This document shows positions 10,127-23,111 of a stretch of 64,000 nucleotides of DNA, in pieces. Position numbers and translations under genes: made by a program. This DNA comes from Limanda limanda (Eukaryota; Chordata; Actinopteri; Pleuronectiformes; Pleuronectidae), in contig NC_083654.1 of NCBI RefSeq assembly GCF_963576545.1, positions 21,071,122 through 21,135,121 of the forward strand, in the 5' to 3' direction. Below the pieces are notes generated by a model that was given only the letters and a program-made list of their open reading frames with translations, was not told where the DNA came from and ran no database searches. Each line of letters opens with the position of its first letter. The first letter of the stretch is position 1.

Positions 10127-13100
10127 ATGGCCTCGAACCCGCTGCTTGACAGGTATCTACCGGTAAACCGACTCCCAGCTTCCCGCCAGGGGGATTATTT
10201 ACTCCTTTTCCGTGATTATTCTCTGAGAACCGCAGCCGGTTTGCCCGGTTGCGAGTGGGAGAGAACCGGACGCTGAGTGTGACGCAGGAGGAAGCTCGGT
10301 AAAGAGATACGAATCTGTGCGGAGGAACTGTTAAGTGTCCGCGGGTTGAATCGAGCTGCTGCTCGGTCGAGGCGCCATCTTCCGCAGCGCTCTGCCGCTG
10401 GCCGCTCTCCCGCTGCCTGCTAGTTGTGCTAGCTGTTAGCATTAGCTTCAGACCCCAGCGCTCCACCGCTCTATGCGACTCGCAGGCGGTGTGAGTTGTT
10501 AAAGAGTCCGTGTGTCACTGATCTGATGCAACTGCCCGACACAACAATTTAAGTGTAGCATGCAGCGTTAGCAGGTGCTGATTTATAACTGGACCATGGT
10601 ATCGTATAGGCGGTTAGTGGTGTAGCGGGCAGAGGAGCGAGGTCACGCCGGTGTTTCGACTCGTTCCGCCTGTTGTTATTGTAGCCATGTGACGGTGAGT
10701 GTTGTGTACCGGTAAAACAACACTGCGTGTAAGCCCCGGGTTAACTCCACTAACCGTACCAGTTCCATCACCGTTATTTATATATGGTTCATCACTAAGA
10801 TCTGAATGTGAGCAGGAGGACGGATGTTGTTGCTCCAGTTTGAGGTGTGCTTATCGGGGGTGTTGGGTGTTACAGTCGGTTGCCTGGTTACAGCCCTGGA
10901 AGTCGCACAAGCGTTAGCATTAGCTGTAATTGTCGTAAAGATTTTTTTCAAATATCATTAAAGAACTCCACCGAATACCATTTTTTTTGTAAATTTTAAC
11001 CTGATCAATCATTAATCATCTTCTTCTTCCAAATCATATGTATAGTATTATTTTCACTTTACAGTTTAAGATTAACTCTTGTTTTTGTTTAGGGATGTTA
11101 ATGTTATGTACATACTTTCCCCCTTTTAATAATAAAGTACACTAACTGTCAAAATGTGTTTCCAAAAGTTGTATCATTCAAAAAGGCCTACCTTGCCATT
11201 AAAAATACATAATTCAAATATGTGCAGTTATCGCTTACAGTCCTGTCTTCATACATGTCAACTATTACTAAATATTTTCAAGGTCAGCTAAGTTAACAAT
11301 TATTGTTGCTCAAATGGTTAATCAGGGGTACAGGTGGTAGACGTGCCCCCCCCATGTGATCACAGTATGATGTAAACACTGCAATACTCTTCAATATTTG
11401 CATCAGTTCCTTCAAGGTCACTCACTATACAGTGTAAACAGACTGGAAGTAGCCTCGGTGTGTATTTATCCCTGGAACACATCTTGTCAAGTCAGTAAGT
11501 CACCGGAGATGGTGACACTTCAGTTTGATGATTAAATTTCATTGACCTCAAAATGGGTTCTGTTGTTTTTCCAGCAGGGACATTGATTCCTTTGTGATAT
11601 CATTGACATGCAAAATAAATTCAACACTCACGTGTATATCACCAGTATGACTCAATACCTTTTCAACCTGGTGTTGGCGGAGGTGAGGGAGTTGTGTTGT
11701 GTTTGTACCTGTGGACATATAACATTTGCGTGGAGTCACCAACACAGTAACACTTAGGTGATCTTAACATAACGGTAAGTTGTGTCAACATTATTTCTTC
11801 ACAAAGTTGCTCTTGGTATTGAAGTGTCAACATCCCCTAAGAAGGCAGGCGGTCGGTGGGGGGGTAGACTTGTACAGCTGCTGGGAGTTCTCAGAAGTAA
11901 ATCAGCCGTCACTGAACTCCCTCTGCTGATCAAAGCCAGCATAACCACATCCCAGGTTTCTTGAGTGTTCTGTAGAGATTAGGCTTGCTTACAATACCTG
12001 TGCAAAATTATTCTGCAAGGTGCAGAATAAGTATATGATAATATTAGATGTGGCGGTCCATGGCACAACAAGGTGTCAGAAGATATCTGTAGCAAGGCAG
12101 AGTGGCTGGTAGGAAACAAGTTTCCCAGCCTGCTGATGGTAATCTGGAGAAGTCTCGTCCTGAATAGTCCAGTCATTACTGTAACATGGCAGCTGAAGCT
12201 CCACCCATGATCCTTTGGGAGACCAGTGAGTTTTTTTTCCTTCAGGGAAATGAGGGTGGAGTTTCTGTGTGTGTAACTGGTGACATAGACAAAGCGGAGG
12301 AAGTGGTGGTCATGCCTGTTCTCCCAGGGCTGTGAGTGCTGATATGGCAGGAGTACATTCCAAGTCAGGCGGATGTCTGCCTGCTGAGTAATGTAAAGAA
12401 TGTGCACCTTGTGAAGGGGATTTGCATCATACATTATGCAAGTGGGTGGTGCTGAAGGATAAATAAGAGTGGATGTCAACTAGGGGACACTACATTACTA
12501 AGATGACACAATAACATACTATATTTTTTATTTATGGGCCTGATATTATGAATCCATTAATACTGAGAAATAACACTTTGAGTGTATGCAGATACCACTT
12601 TCCACTTTAAATATAAAATATATAAAAATATAATAAAACTATTTCTTACACTCAGACATGCTGCAGGTTAGCATCATCCAAGCAGAAGTTGAGACAAAGG
12701 TCATGCTTTTTTGGTTTAATTCCATCTCTTTTGTAAGTTGCTGTAAATGCTATCGATGAACCTGGTTACATTTAATACACTGGGCTCATTTCATAACTAA
12801 GAAATGGATGGCGTTGTATTAGGGTTGATTAATAGACAATGAGTTTTCTAAGGTTTGGCAACTTGGATAAACAGCTCATTGGTTTTTCAACTATGCTCCC
12901 CACAGCTCCCACATCGGGCTTGATGTTGGCATAATGGGAGTCACACAGATGGACCAGGGCACAGCAGGAAAACGCATCCGAAAACCTTCACTGCTCTACG
13001 AGGGCTTTGAGAGTCCAGGGATGCCCACCATCAGTCAGATGGCCCAATCGGGACCCCCTCACCCGCTGGTGAAAGACCCCAACCGGGATGGAAAGATGAC

Positions 13101-16100
13101 AAACCAACTTCAGTTCCTGCAAAAAGTCCTGCTCAAGTCCTTGTGGAGGCACCACTTTGCCTGGCCCTTCCACGAACCTGTAGACGCAGCCAAGCTCAGC
13201 CTGCCTGTGAGTGTGAACTGTGTGAAATCTGACATTAACAACAAGCTCAATGTCCAGTGTGGTGTCTCGCTGCCGGGGGGGTCAGGGCGGGACTTAGACA
13301 GGCTATTCCAGGATGACAACAGGTTTATCTTGTGGCGCTGTTAAAAACATCCTCTGAAGACCTCTCCCTACCAGCCAATTTGACCATTACTGTTAGTGGA
13401 CATTATCATCTATTTTATCATCAAAATTACTGTGACTAGAAGGATATCAACACCAGTTCCACCACTACAGGCTAATATAACTGGTTTTGAATCTGTATAG
13501 AACCACGGTTAAGAAGTAATCTTAAGAAGTTTTCTATCCTTTTTCATGACTTGAAAGTGTCTGTCTTCCTCCAGGACTATCACAAGATCATCAAAACTCC
13601 CATGGACATGGGCAGCATTAAAAGGAGATTGGAAAATAATTTCTACCGCAGTGCCAGTGAGTGCATGCAGGACTTCAACACCATGTTTACCAACTGCTAC
13701 ATTTATAACAAGGTAAGAGAGTGCGTGTGAGAGAGAGAAATAACCCGGTAACAGATTGTCTGATGCCTGCCAGAAAAGTGCTGCTTGTTGTCTTGAGAAC
13801 TTGCAAAAATGCAGTTTTCTTTATCCACAAACCAGAGACATTTGTTAAAAGTTTCTGGTGTTGTAAACTTCCTCCTCTGCAGCCTACAGATGACATAGTG
13901 CTGATGGCCCAGTCCCTGGAGAAGGCGTTCCTACAGAAAGTTGCTCAGATGCCCCAGGATGAGTTGGAGCTTCCCTCAGCGCCTCTACGGAGCAAACCAG
14001 TCAAACCTGGCAAAAAGGGCAGAGGAAATGCAGGTGAGTCCTGGCTGCAAGAAAGAAAAAAAACTAAAACAGATGTATGACCACAATTCAGGTTACTTAA
14101 TATTTTAGTTAATGCTAATATTTTCGGTAGTTTTTCCTCACTCTTGTTGAGGGTAAGGAGCAGAGGATGTCGCACCTTGTTAAGATCTGTGAAACTTTGT
14201 GAATCTGGGTTATCCAAATACAATTTGATGGATTGAGTCTCCCCCCTTTTCTCCCAGTCTCTGGAGGAGTGACAACAGCTCATCAGGTCCCAGCTGTCTC
14301 CCAGTCAGCGTACTCTCCTCCCACCCCAGAAACACCCGACTCCATTCTCTCCACCCCCCCACAAACACTTATGAGCAAGAGCTTGCCCTCTGTTCTTCCA
14401 ACTGAACAGAGTATCCCCACCATTACAAGTCTGCCTCCCACCCAGCCCACTGCTAAGGTAACAGCTGACTGTTTGATCCTCGGTAGGCTCTGGACTCTAA
14501 ACTATGGACCCAACACTCATCTAACCTTTCCTTTTTTCAATTACAGAAAAAGGGTGTGAAGAGGAAAGCAGACACAACCACCCCAACCACTGTAGCCATG
14601 CCAATCATGAGCACAATGGGTGTCAGTGGCATCAGCCTTGGGATGGGCGCTGGGCACAACTCGCCACTCACCCTGACTTCTCTTGAGGTGGACCATAACT
14701 CCAGCCTGGGGATGAACCAAGGCCTCAGCATCAGCCAGGGGATGGGGATGGGAATGGGGATGAGTATGGCCATGGGAATGGGCCGTGGAACAGTGATGAT
14801 GGGTTCCAAATCATCAGGAAACAGCAGGAGAGGAGTAAGCGGCCGACCCATCAAGCCTCCCAAGAAGGATTTACCAGATTCCATTCTGCCGCCACCGGTG
14901 CGCCGCAGCAAGCTGAGCCCTCAGCTACGCTACTGCAGCGGGGTCTTGAAGGAGCTGCTGTCGAAGAAGCATGCAGCGTACGCCTGGCCGTTCTATAAGC
15001 CCGTCGATGCCTCAACACTCGGTCTCCACGACTACCACGACATCATCAAACAGCCCATGGACCTCAGCACCATCAAGGTACTTGTGTTAGAAAAACACAA
15101 ACCGCTGTTTTCCAGTCCTGCAGTTCACAGTAGCAGATGAATCCAAACAATACAATACTGTTCCATCGCCATCATGTGGCGTCTGCCGAGATAAAAATAT
15201 TAAAAACAGTCAAAAAGCAAATCATTTCAATACGCTATGTAATTAAAATCAGTGAACAGGACAATTCCAATCCCTAATGTTTCTGAAATTCAGAAGTAAA
15301 CTCAAATCAATTTTTCTTTCTTGTCGTTAGCTCAAGATGGACGGCAGAGATTATCGTGATGCGCATCAGTTCTCTGCAGACGTCAGACTGATGTTCTCTA
15401 ACTGCTACAAGTACAACCCCCCTGATCATGATGTGGTGGCCATGGCTAGAAAACTCCAGGTTAGTCTCCAGATTTCACTGATACCATTTTTAATTGTTAG
15501 ATATGTTGCACAAGTTCATTGCCTCAAATCCTCGATGTTCCTGCTTGTAAACTGGTCCACGACCAACTGCTTTTCTTCATTTTAGGATGTCTTTGAATTC
15601 TGCTTTGCAAAGATGCCAGACGAGCCTCCGGCACCACCGAGCTCATCGTCCTCCTCGTCCTCGTCCTCTTCCTCATCTGAGAGTGAGCCCAGCAGTGAGA
15701 GTGAGGAGAGCGAGAGCAGCCCGAGCTCTGACTCTGAGGAGGAGAGGGCCAACCGGCTGGCGGAGCTGCAAGAGCAGGTTTGTACTTGACTCTAGGCCAG
15801 AGCAGGAAAACCGGAAGTCATAAAGTTTTAATTTGGCAAGACCCTTATTATGAACCTGTCTGTCTCTCTTCAGCTGAAAGCCGTGCACGAGCAGCTCACT
15901 GCACTCTCCCAGGGCCCCATCGTCAAACCTAAGAAAAAGAAAGACAAGAAAGACAAGAAGAAAAAGAAGAAGACTGTAGAAAAGGAGAAGCATCGGAGGA
16001 TAGAGGAGGAAGAGCTGCCGCCGGTAAGGCCTCCAAAAACACCCAAAATTACCAAAACCCCAAAATCGAAGAGCAAAAGCGCTGTGGCCGTACCTGTTAT

Positions 16101-17415
16101 ACCGATCAAGAAGGCCCCGAGCAAGAAAAACAACAAGAGCAAGTGAGTACTGACACCGAGTGGACAAAGTTGGAACTGATAGCAAATGTTGCAAGTTGGA
16201 TCAGGTTTTCTCAGGAGCTTTGTTCATGAGGAAACTGAAGAGAGACTGAATCCAGATTGAAATAGTCATCCCTGTTCAAAATTTGCACTTATTTAAAAGG
16301 ATATTATATAATGTTATATTGGCATTTTTGGATTCTCGTCTTATAACCGACTCTCTATCTTTCTCCACCTCTCCTGACGTCCACTAGAGCCAAGAAGAGC
16401 CGCATGATGTTTAACTTGCCTCAGCCGGTCCATGAACCCATAGTGAGTCACTTTGACTCTGACGAGGAGGAGGAGACGGCGCCCATGTCGTATGATGAGA
16501 AGCGTCAACTCAGCCTGGACATCAACAAGCTGCCTGGCGAGAAGCTGGGCCGCGTGGTTTACATCATCCAGTCCCGAGAGCCTTCACTCAGAGACACCAA
16601 CCCCGAGGAGATCGAGATCGACTTCGAGACGCTGAAGCCCTCAACGCTGCGGGAGCTGGAGAGATATGTCATGACGTGTCTGAGGAAGAAACCTCGAAAG
16701 CCATATGGTGAGTAGCACAAGCGCCGATATCATATGTTTCGCCTTTTTGATTATAATGTTTAGATGCTGGCGTGTGTTAAAGTGCACTTAGGTTGATGTA
16801 AAATACAGATTCTTTGAAAATGTAACACACATTTTAAGCCTTGGCGTTGGAGCTGTACATCTTTGAAAATGTGCGCTCGTCTTATTGATACTATACTTTT
16901 CTATTTGCATGTAGCAAGTAAACAGAACATGGCTGGCAAGTCCCGGGAAGAGCTCACTCTGGAGAAGCAGCAGGAGCTGGAGAGAAGGTTGATGGACGTC
17001 AGCGGGCAGCTGAACTCTGGAAAGAAACCTCCCAAGAGCAAACGTGAGTGATGCAGCTCATTAGAACACAAACCTCCACCAAGACACAACAGTCAAACTG
17101 CTCTGAGCTGCTCACACTCACAGATATCAGGCCTCTGCATGTGTCTACGTGCAGCATGTTTTCAATGTGCTGATATTATATGTTGACCTAACAAATCTTT
17201 ATCTGATGATTATTTTCATTTGAAATGGCAGTAGACTCTTGAGTGTTCATCACATGTTCTTGACCGTTTGTGTGATTCTTTCCCCAGCAGAGAAACCTGC
17301 GACAGACACCAACACCCAGCCGGCACGCCTCAGCGCCAGCAGCTCGTCCTCGGACTCCTCTTCATCATCCTCTTCCTCCTCATCCTCAGACACAAGCGAA
17401 TCCGACTCCGGCTGA
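10127..17415 (+). CDS. brd2: BRD2, bromodomain and extra-terminal (BET) chromatin reader
   Basis: A nuclear BET protein that binds acetylated histone tails and recruits transcription regulators. Twelve coding exons join in frame to 837 residues: 10127-10152, 12906-13206, 13575-13712, 13883-14033, 14258-14457, 14547-15077, 15331-15459, 15586-15777, 15874-16142, 16388-16707, 16915-17043, 17288-17415. All introns are GT-AG. Bromodomain 1 spans about residues 68-175 (WPF shelf 95-97, acetyl-lysine-binding Asn154 in YIYNK). Bromodomain 2 spans about 393-501 (WPF 419-421, Asn478 in YKYN). A basic KKGVKRKAD motif opens exon 6, Ser/Glu-rich and Lys-rich stretches follow bromodomain 2, the ET domain covers about 679-752, and the tail is Ser-rich, ending ESDSG. 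The start is chosen because ATG 10127 splices in frame into exon 2, whose reading frame is open upstream of its own first ATG (12934). A Met/Gly-rich insert occupies residues 337-358. Linkage to hsd17b8 and col11a2 suggests the brd2a paralogue. Human BRD2 is about 800 residues. Confidence 0.95.
10153..12905 (+). other. brd2: brd2 intron 1 (2.75 kb)
   Basis: The longest brd2 intron in this gene, between the 26-bp coding part of exon 1 and exon 2. Its 5' 300-400 bp are still CpG-rich. The stretch 11430-12480 is less AT-rich and looks more complex than its surroundings, but no exon could be defined. Mammalian BRD2 has, as I remember it, a conserved alternatively spliced exon with a stop codon near its 5' end; whether an equivalent lies here is untested. 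Confidence 0.5.
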
Positions 17416-18445
17416 GAAGCGGCAGGTGTTCCACGTCACAGGGGTCACGTGAAGGACCCTTAATGTCTCGATTACAAACCGAGTGGACTGAGCTGTAGTA
17501 GATCCACCGATGATGGAGCCGCAGGGCGGTTCGGACGGAACCGGCAGGAGACAGAACTGGTCCAACTCCTCAACGAGTGTCCAACCTAGACGGAGAGGGG
17601 CGGGGCTCTCACTGCGCTCGGCTCATTCATCCAGACCTGGACAGCAAACTTTGAGGGTTGATGAATGGATGGATCGTAGGAGACTCTTAGAAACGTCCTG
17701 CCGCTCTCTGGAGAACCGGCCTCGTCGTGCAGAGGGAGAAATGTCCTGCGAACAAAGGAGAAGAGCGGTGGATGCTTTGGAGGGATAAAGGTGCTAGAGC
17801 CAGAATCTGTCTTATTTCTGGCGATAATTTTCCTTCTTACCGAGCTCCCTGTCCTAATGCTGTATAGACGAGATGTACAGTTATATAAAAATCTATTTTT
17901 CTTTTATAAAGAAGCATTTTAATGAGCTAATTTATTCCCTCATTCTGGGAAAGATGTTCTGGCGTGGGGCGGAGTTGTGGTTTGTTTAGTTTTTTGGGGG
18001 GTTAACAAAGAGGGGAAGTGTGTGTGTGTGAGAGAGAGAGAGAATGAGTCATGTATGTGTTTGCATGCACATGCGTGAGTGTGTGACCCGGCACCACGAG
18101 TGCAGCCTTGTGAAATCCCTCGTAGTTTTGACGCAGGCGTTGAAAACCGGTCTGCACGCAGAAGCACCTTGGTTCAGCAGAAAACAGAATGCATGCAATA
18201 CAGAGGAGCTGGCAACACCTGCATACTTATGTACTACTTTACTGCATCCTAGTGTACTCATGTTCTCGTTTAAAGGGTTGGCCACTGTACAGAAATGTGA
18301 CATAACGCATCAGTTTGTATGTTAATATTTCTGTTCTCATGTTGGCTGTTTTTTTTTTCATCCCCTTTTTCAATTTCTCTGTAAACGTTTTGCTTTTTCT
18401 CTCTCTGTGACCAATCTGCTAATAAATGGTGAGGACGTGTCTTGT
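17416..18445 (+). other. brd2: brd2 3' untranslated region
   Basis: Follows the stop codon at 17413-17415. An AATAAA at 18421-18426 is followed by a GT-rich downstream element (gtgaggacgtgtcttgtcc), a good cleavage signal. A second AATAAA at 19307-19312 could give a longer form. Open frames inside (for example 17510-17788) have no family similarity. Confidence 0.65.
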
Positions 18446-19614
18446 CCACTCACCCGTTCCGAAATAACATCCTGGTTCTTCTGATTTCTTCTGCAGTTTG
18501 ATTTTGCCAAGACTTCAGTTCCAACAAGTAGGAGGAAAAAGCTTTTACTTTTATGTTTTTTTGATATTTTAATCATTAGTTTAAGCGTTAAGGTTCTGGA
18601 TTGATTTTCATGAGCCGCCTGTTCTCAATGCTGCGGTGTCGCTAAAGTAAAAGTGCTTCTCAAACAACTCAAAGATCAACGGCAGCTCCTGAATGAGCAG
18701 AGTTTCATTAAAGAGTCATTTTACTGATTGGTGTGATTTGAAATCGCAGTAAAAGACGTTTTTTACCAAGATGTGGAGAGATTCCTTTCTTCTCCAGATG
18801 ATAAACAACATAAAGAAAGTAAAGTTGCTGGCGGAAACATGAAAGTGTGTTCTATTAATTATAGGATCGTAGGTAAAAAAAGTTGTTTTCATGTGAGTAA
18901 TAAAGATGCACTGTTGGTTTTGGTGGAAATACTAAAAAGTGATTTAGGTTATGGGGTTTTTTCCTTTTCTTTTAACATTGTCTGAATTGAGTTTAGATGA
19001 TTGTGTTTGATTATTTATTTGAACAGATTCGTTTTTCTTTTCATAATTCTGAAAGTTATCAAAAGCTTTTAAGTTAAAGTCTGAAATGTGAAACAAGTCA
19101 GTTAAACTTTGGGGATTGTAGAAGTGTAAATATTTTACAGTCTCATATCTATAAGCATGTTTTTCTTTCCTCTTCAGTAACTTAGTTCAGAGTTTTTTCT
19201 TTGGTTTCTCTTCTGAGACTAGAATACTCCAGTTGTCAGTTTCATTCTTTTGCAGTTTGTCAGCAAGCTTTGTGTCTCTGTCATTTCATCTGAACATCTG
19301 TACAGAAATAAACTGAGACGTTTGTCTTTACACCGACTGCCAAGACATTTTATTCAAGTTTATAACAGGGAAGAGTGAGTTTGAAGAAACATCGAAGAAA
19401 AAGATAATTTTTTATTCTTCAGCACTGATAATATTTCTGCTATAAATGAGGAGTCTGTCAGGGCCATGAAACTTGTCTATGCTGCTTTTTTAGTGTCAAC
19501 ATTTATAGTTTTGACAGAATTTTGTATCCTTGATTTGACTTCAGTGGAGAGAGTTTAGTTTAACTTAGTCAATTTTACAATATTATTATTTAATTTAAAT
19601 TGTATATACTTATA
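18446..19614. other. Spacer between brd2 and the hsd17b8 tandem array
   Basis: AT-rich with no coding evidence; possibly the extended brd2 3' UTR as far as the AATAAA at 19307. Confidence 0.4.
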
Positions 19615-20536
19615 TCCATCAAATGAAAGACAAAAAGAAAACAGAAGCTTAATGACGATGAAGAAATGTAACAAATAATTTGTGATGAATTAATCTCCCT
19701 CTTGTGGACAAAGTGCGTCACTACAACTAAACGGTACAGAAACTAGTCTTATTTTTTAGTGCTTCCCGGGAGTAGTTGTATTCTGTTGTTTTAACTTGAT
19801 CAATGATGTGCAATTCATTCACTGTAAATATCCTCACGCTGCATATATTTCTTATCTATTTACTCTGTTTATAGCTGTTTAATTACATTCATATATTTCT
19901 ATATATATATTTTATATTCCTTACACTTAAGTATTGCATGTTACTTACTACTATTTAAGATTATCTTATTTTATTTTATTATGAACCTTTAATCTGTTGT
20001 GACCAGTTTTTAAGTATTTTTTGTCACTTTAAAGTTATTCGCTATTCAGACGGACAATAGTTTTATTTTGTAAAGTGCTCACCGGAACAGTGGTATTCTG
20101 TTATTTCAACTTGATCAATAAAATCTCCCTCTGGTGGTCACAGTGCGTCACTACAACTGCACTGTTCAGACATGAGTGTAAATTCGTCGGTGGGTCTTTC
20201 TGCCCTCTAGCGGCGACAATGAGGAATTACACTACTAGTGTCAAGTTAGATATACTTCAATAAAGAAAATATTTCCGATAAGTGATTTCAGAACAAAAGA
20301 GGAACGACAGACGAAAGTGAGATGACGGTGTGTGATTCTCGGTAAACGGAGCCTCAGTAAACTGGAGATGATTCGTGAGAGTTAATTTCCACAGTTTAGA
20401 TCCAGCAGCTTCATGTTTATAAACTTTTAACGATTCGTGATTCATTAACGGAACCGGAAATGAAACCAAACACTCGGTGTTTTGGTGCCCTCAAGTGGAC
20501 AACCCTGAAACTACAACAACACGAGAGGACTCCATC

Positions 20537-20600
20537 ATGGCGGCCGCTGTGAGGTGTGAGACTCTTGTCGAGGCTGACTCTGGTGATTCATTAACAGAAC
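20537..20600 (+). pseudogene. Decayed copy 1 of hsd17b8 exon 1
   Basis: Starts with the same ATG GCG GCC GCT GTG as the intact copies. A 6-7 bp disruption after the fifth codon changes the reading frame, and after 'ctgactctggt' the sequence jumps to 'gattcattaacag', so the donor ACCG|GTACAT is gone along with about 200 bp of the following intron. It cannot be used as a coding first exon for hsd17b8, although its upstream promoter-like sequence is intact. Confidence 0.8.
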
Positions 20601-22033
20601 TAGAAATAAAACCATTCACTGGGTGTTTTGACTTTTGGTTTCAGGAAGTTAAATTGTCCTGATTCATTATCCTTATATTTTAAATGAGATCATTTTAACT
20701 TAACGAGACGAATCAAGGCTGAAAAACTGAAAGTTAAGTGAAGTAAAAGCCGCAGACTTCTGATCTTTTTAACTTTTAATAAAAAACCTTTCTTTAATTT
20801 AAACTAATAGCATCCAATGAAAGACAAAATATTACACTCAAACTGTTTTATACACTGAAAGTAAAATTAAAATACTTTTCAGAAATAACACCCCAAATAA
20901 AACGGTTTTTATTGTGTGTTAATCACAGTAAAGGTGCAGTGAATAGACCAAAACCTGTATTGAGAATAATCTTTACTGTGAGTTAAACATTATCCTGATG
21001 ATAATTTGCTCTAAAAATAATAAATAAATAATAAAAAAATCTGTTTAAGCAAATTATATCTCGGCTGTGCAATATTCACTTTGCTGTATTCATCTGTCTG
21101 TGCAATATAAACGGTTCATGTGCAATTCATTCACGGAAAATATCCTCATACTGCATATATTTCTTCTTTATTTGCTGTGTTTATAATAGTTTAATTACAT
21201 TCATATATTTCTATATATATTTTTATATTCCTTACACTTAAGTATTGCATGTTACTTATAACTTGCTGATGTCTTTTTGAATCTTGCTGCTGTAAAACAG
21301 CAAATTTCCCCATTGTGAGACTAATAATGATTAACTTATCTTATTTTCTTATGCACCTTTAATCTGTTGTTATCTGACTCGTTAAAATGTACTGGTTGAT
21401 AAACCTTTAAACCTTTAAAAAGTATACATGAGTATTTTCAACTTGGGTGAAGTATTTATGACTGTGTGTGCCGGAAGAAGTTGTATTCTGTTATTTGAAC
21501 TTGATCAATAATCTCCCTCTGGTGGTCATAGTGCGTCACTACAATTGAACTGTTCAGACACTTGTTTTATTTTTTAAAGTGTTTACCGGAAGTAGTTGTA
21601 TTCTGTTATTTGAACTTGATCAATAATCGTCCTCTGGTGGTCATAGTGCGTCACTACAGCTACTGTTCAGACATGAGTTTAAATGTGACGTTGGGGCTTT
21701 CTGCCCTCTAGCGGCGACAATGAGGAACTACACGACCAGTGTCAAGTTAGATATACTGCAGGAAAATATTTCCGATAAGTGATTTCAGAACAAAAGAGGA
21801 ACGACAGATGGAAGTGAGATGACGCTGAGTGAATATCGGTAAACGGAGCCTCAGTAAACTGGAGATGATTCGTGACGGTTCATTTCCACAGTTTAGATCC
21901 AGCAGCTTCATGTTTAAAAACTTTAAACGACTCGTGATTCGTTAACGGAACCGGAAATGAAACCAAACACTCGGTGTTTTGGTGCCCTCAAGTGGACAAC
22001 CCTGAAACTACAACAACACGACAGGACTCCATC

Positions 22034-22079
22034 ATGGCGGCCGCTGTGAGACTCGTGTCGAGGCTGACTCTGGTCACCG
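22034..22079 (+). CDS. hsd17b8: Intact alternative first exon of hsd17b8 (copy 2)
   Basis: 46 bp, identical in sequence to the copy at 23902-23947, with the same donor ACCG|GTACAT. Spliced to exon 2 at 24681 it would give exactly the same protein as copy 3, with a 2601-bp intron 1 instead of 733 bp. It has its own copy of the upstream promoter segment. Use of this copy is inference; the sequence shows only that nothing prevents it. Confidence 0.7.
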
Positions 22080-22944
22080 GTACATTTAGACTTTAACACA
22101 CTTTCTAATGTTTTTAGACGAATATACAGAGAACATGTGTCGATGTCCTGACGTGTTTTCAATCTTTTTATTTACATCAACTTGACCAGTTCAACCGAGT
22201 TTAAATGAGCCTGAGGTTTTGTTGTGGAACTTTGCTGCAGTTGGTTTAGTTTTAGTTTGTGAACTTTCTTACAGGAAGTTAAATCTTCCTGATTCATTAT
22301 CATTATATTTTATATAAGTTCAGTTTTAACTTAACGAGACGAATCAAGGCTGAAAAACGGAAAGTTAACTGAAGTAAAAGCCGCAGATTTCTGATCTTTG
22401 TAACTTTTAATAAAAAACCTTTCTTTAATTTAAACTAATAGCATCCAATGAAAGACAAAAAGAAAACAGAGGTTTAATGAACATGAAGAAATCAGAAATA
22501 TAACATAAGTATTACACTTCAATCTGTTTTATACACTGAAAGTAAAATTAAAATACTTTTCAGAAGTAACACCACAAATAAAATGTTTTTAATTGTGTGT
22601 TAATCACAGTAAAGGTGCAGTGAATAGCACAAAACCTGTCATGAGAATAATCTTTACTGTGAGTTTTATAGAAAGCTTAACATTATCCTGATGATAATTT
22701 TCTCTAAAACTAATAAATAAATAATAAAAAAATCTGTTTAAGTAAATTAAATCTCAGCTGTGCAATACTCACTTTGCTGTATTCATCTGTCTGTGCAATA
22801 TAAACGGTTCATGTGCAATTCATTCACTGAAAATATCCTCACACTGCATATATTTCTTTTTTATTTGCTCTGTTTATAATAGTTTAATTACATTCATATA
22901 TTTCTATATATATTTTTATATTCCTTACACTTAAGTATTGCATG

Positions 22945-23111
22945 CAGGGCCGGGTCTAGACAGGCATGTATGAGGGGGCAGCCACAAATCTTGAGGGGGC
23001 ATTGTGCTTTATTATATTATTATTATTATAAATTGGGATTTAGTTTGAGGGGGCACAACATTTATTTGAGGGGGCCAGGCCTCCTCTTGCCCCTGCCTAG
23101 ACCCGGCCCTG
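22945..23111. mobile_element. Short non-autonomous hAT-like DNA transposon (MITE)
   Basis: 167 bp bounded by terminal inverted repeats: the left end CAGGGCCGGGTCTAGACAGG pairs with the right end at 19 of 20 positions. It is flanked by an 8-bp direct repeat, ATTGCATG, at 22937-22944 and 23112-23119. The matching place in the neighbouring tandem unit (about 21244-21252) carries a single ATTGCATG with no insert, which is an empty site. CAGGG termini plus an 8-bp target duplication are the hallmarks of the hAT superfamily. It has no coding capacity. Confidence 0.9.

Noticed and set aside
9727..10466. Overlapping minus-strand open frames up to 147 codons
   Set aside because: They run across the brd2 promoter and first exon in CpG-rich DNA where stop codons are rare; no family similarity.
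14537..14911. 124-codon minus-strand frame rich in Pro-Ile
   Set aside because: Antisense shadow of the Met/Gly-rich segment of brd2 exon 6.
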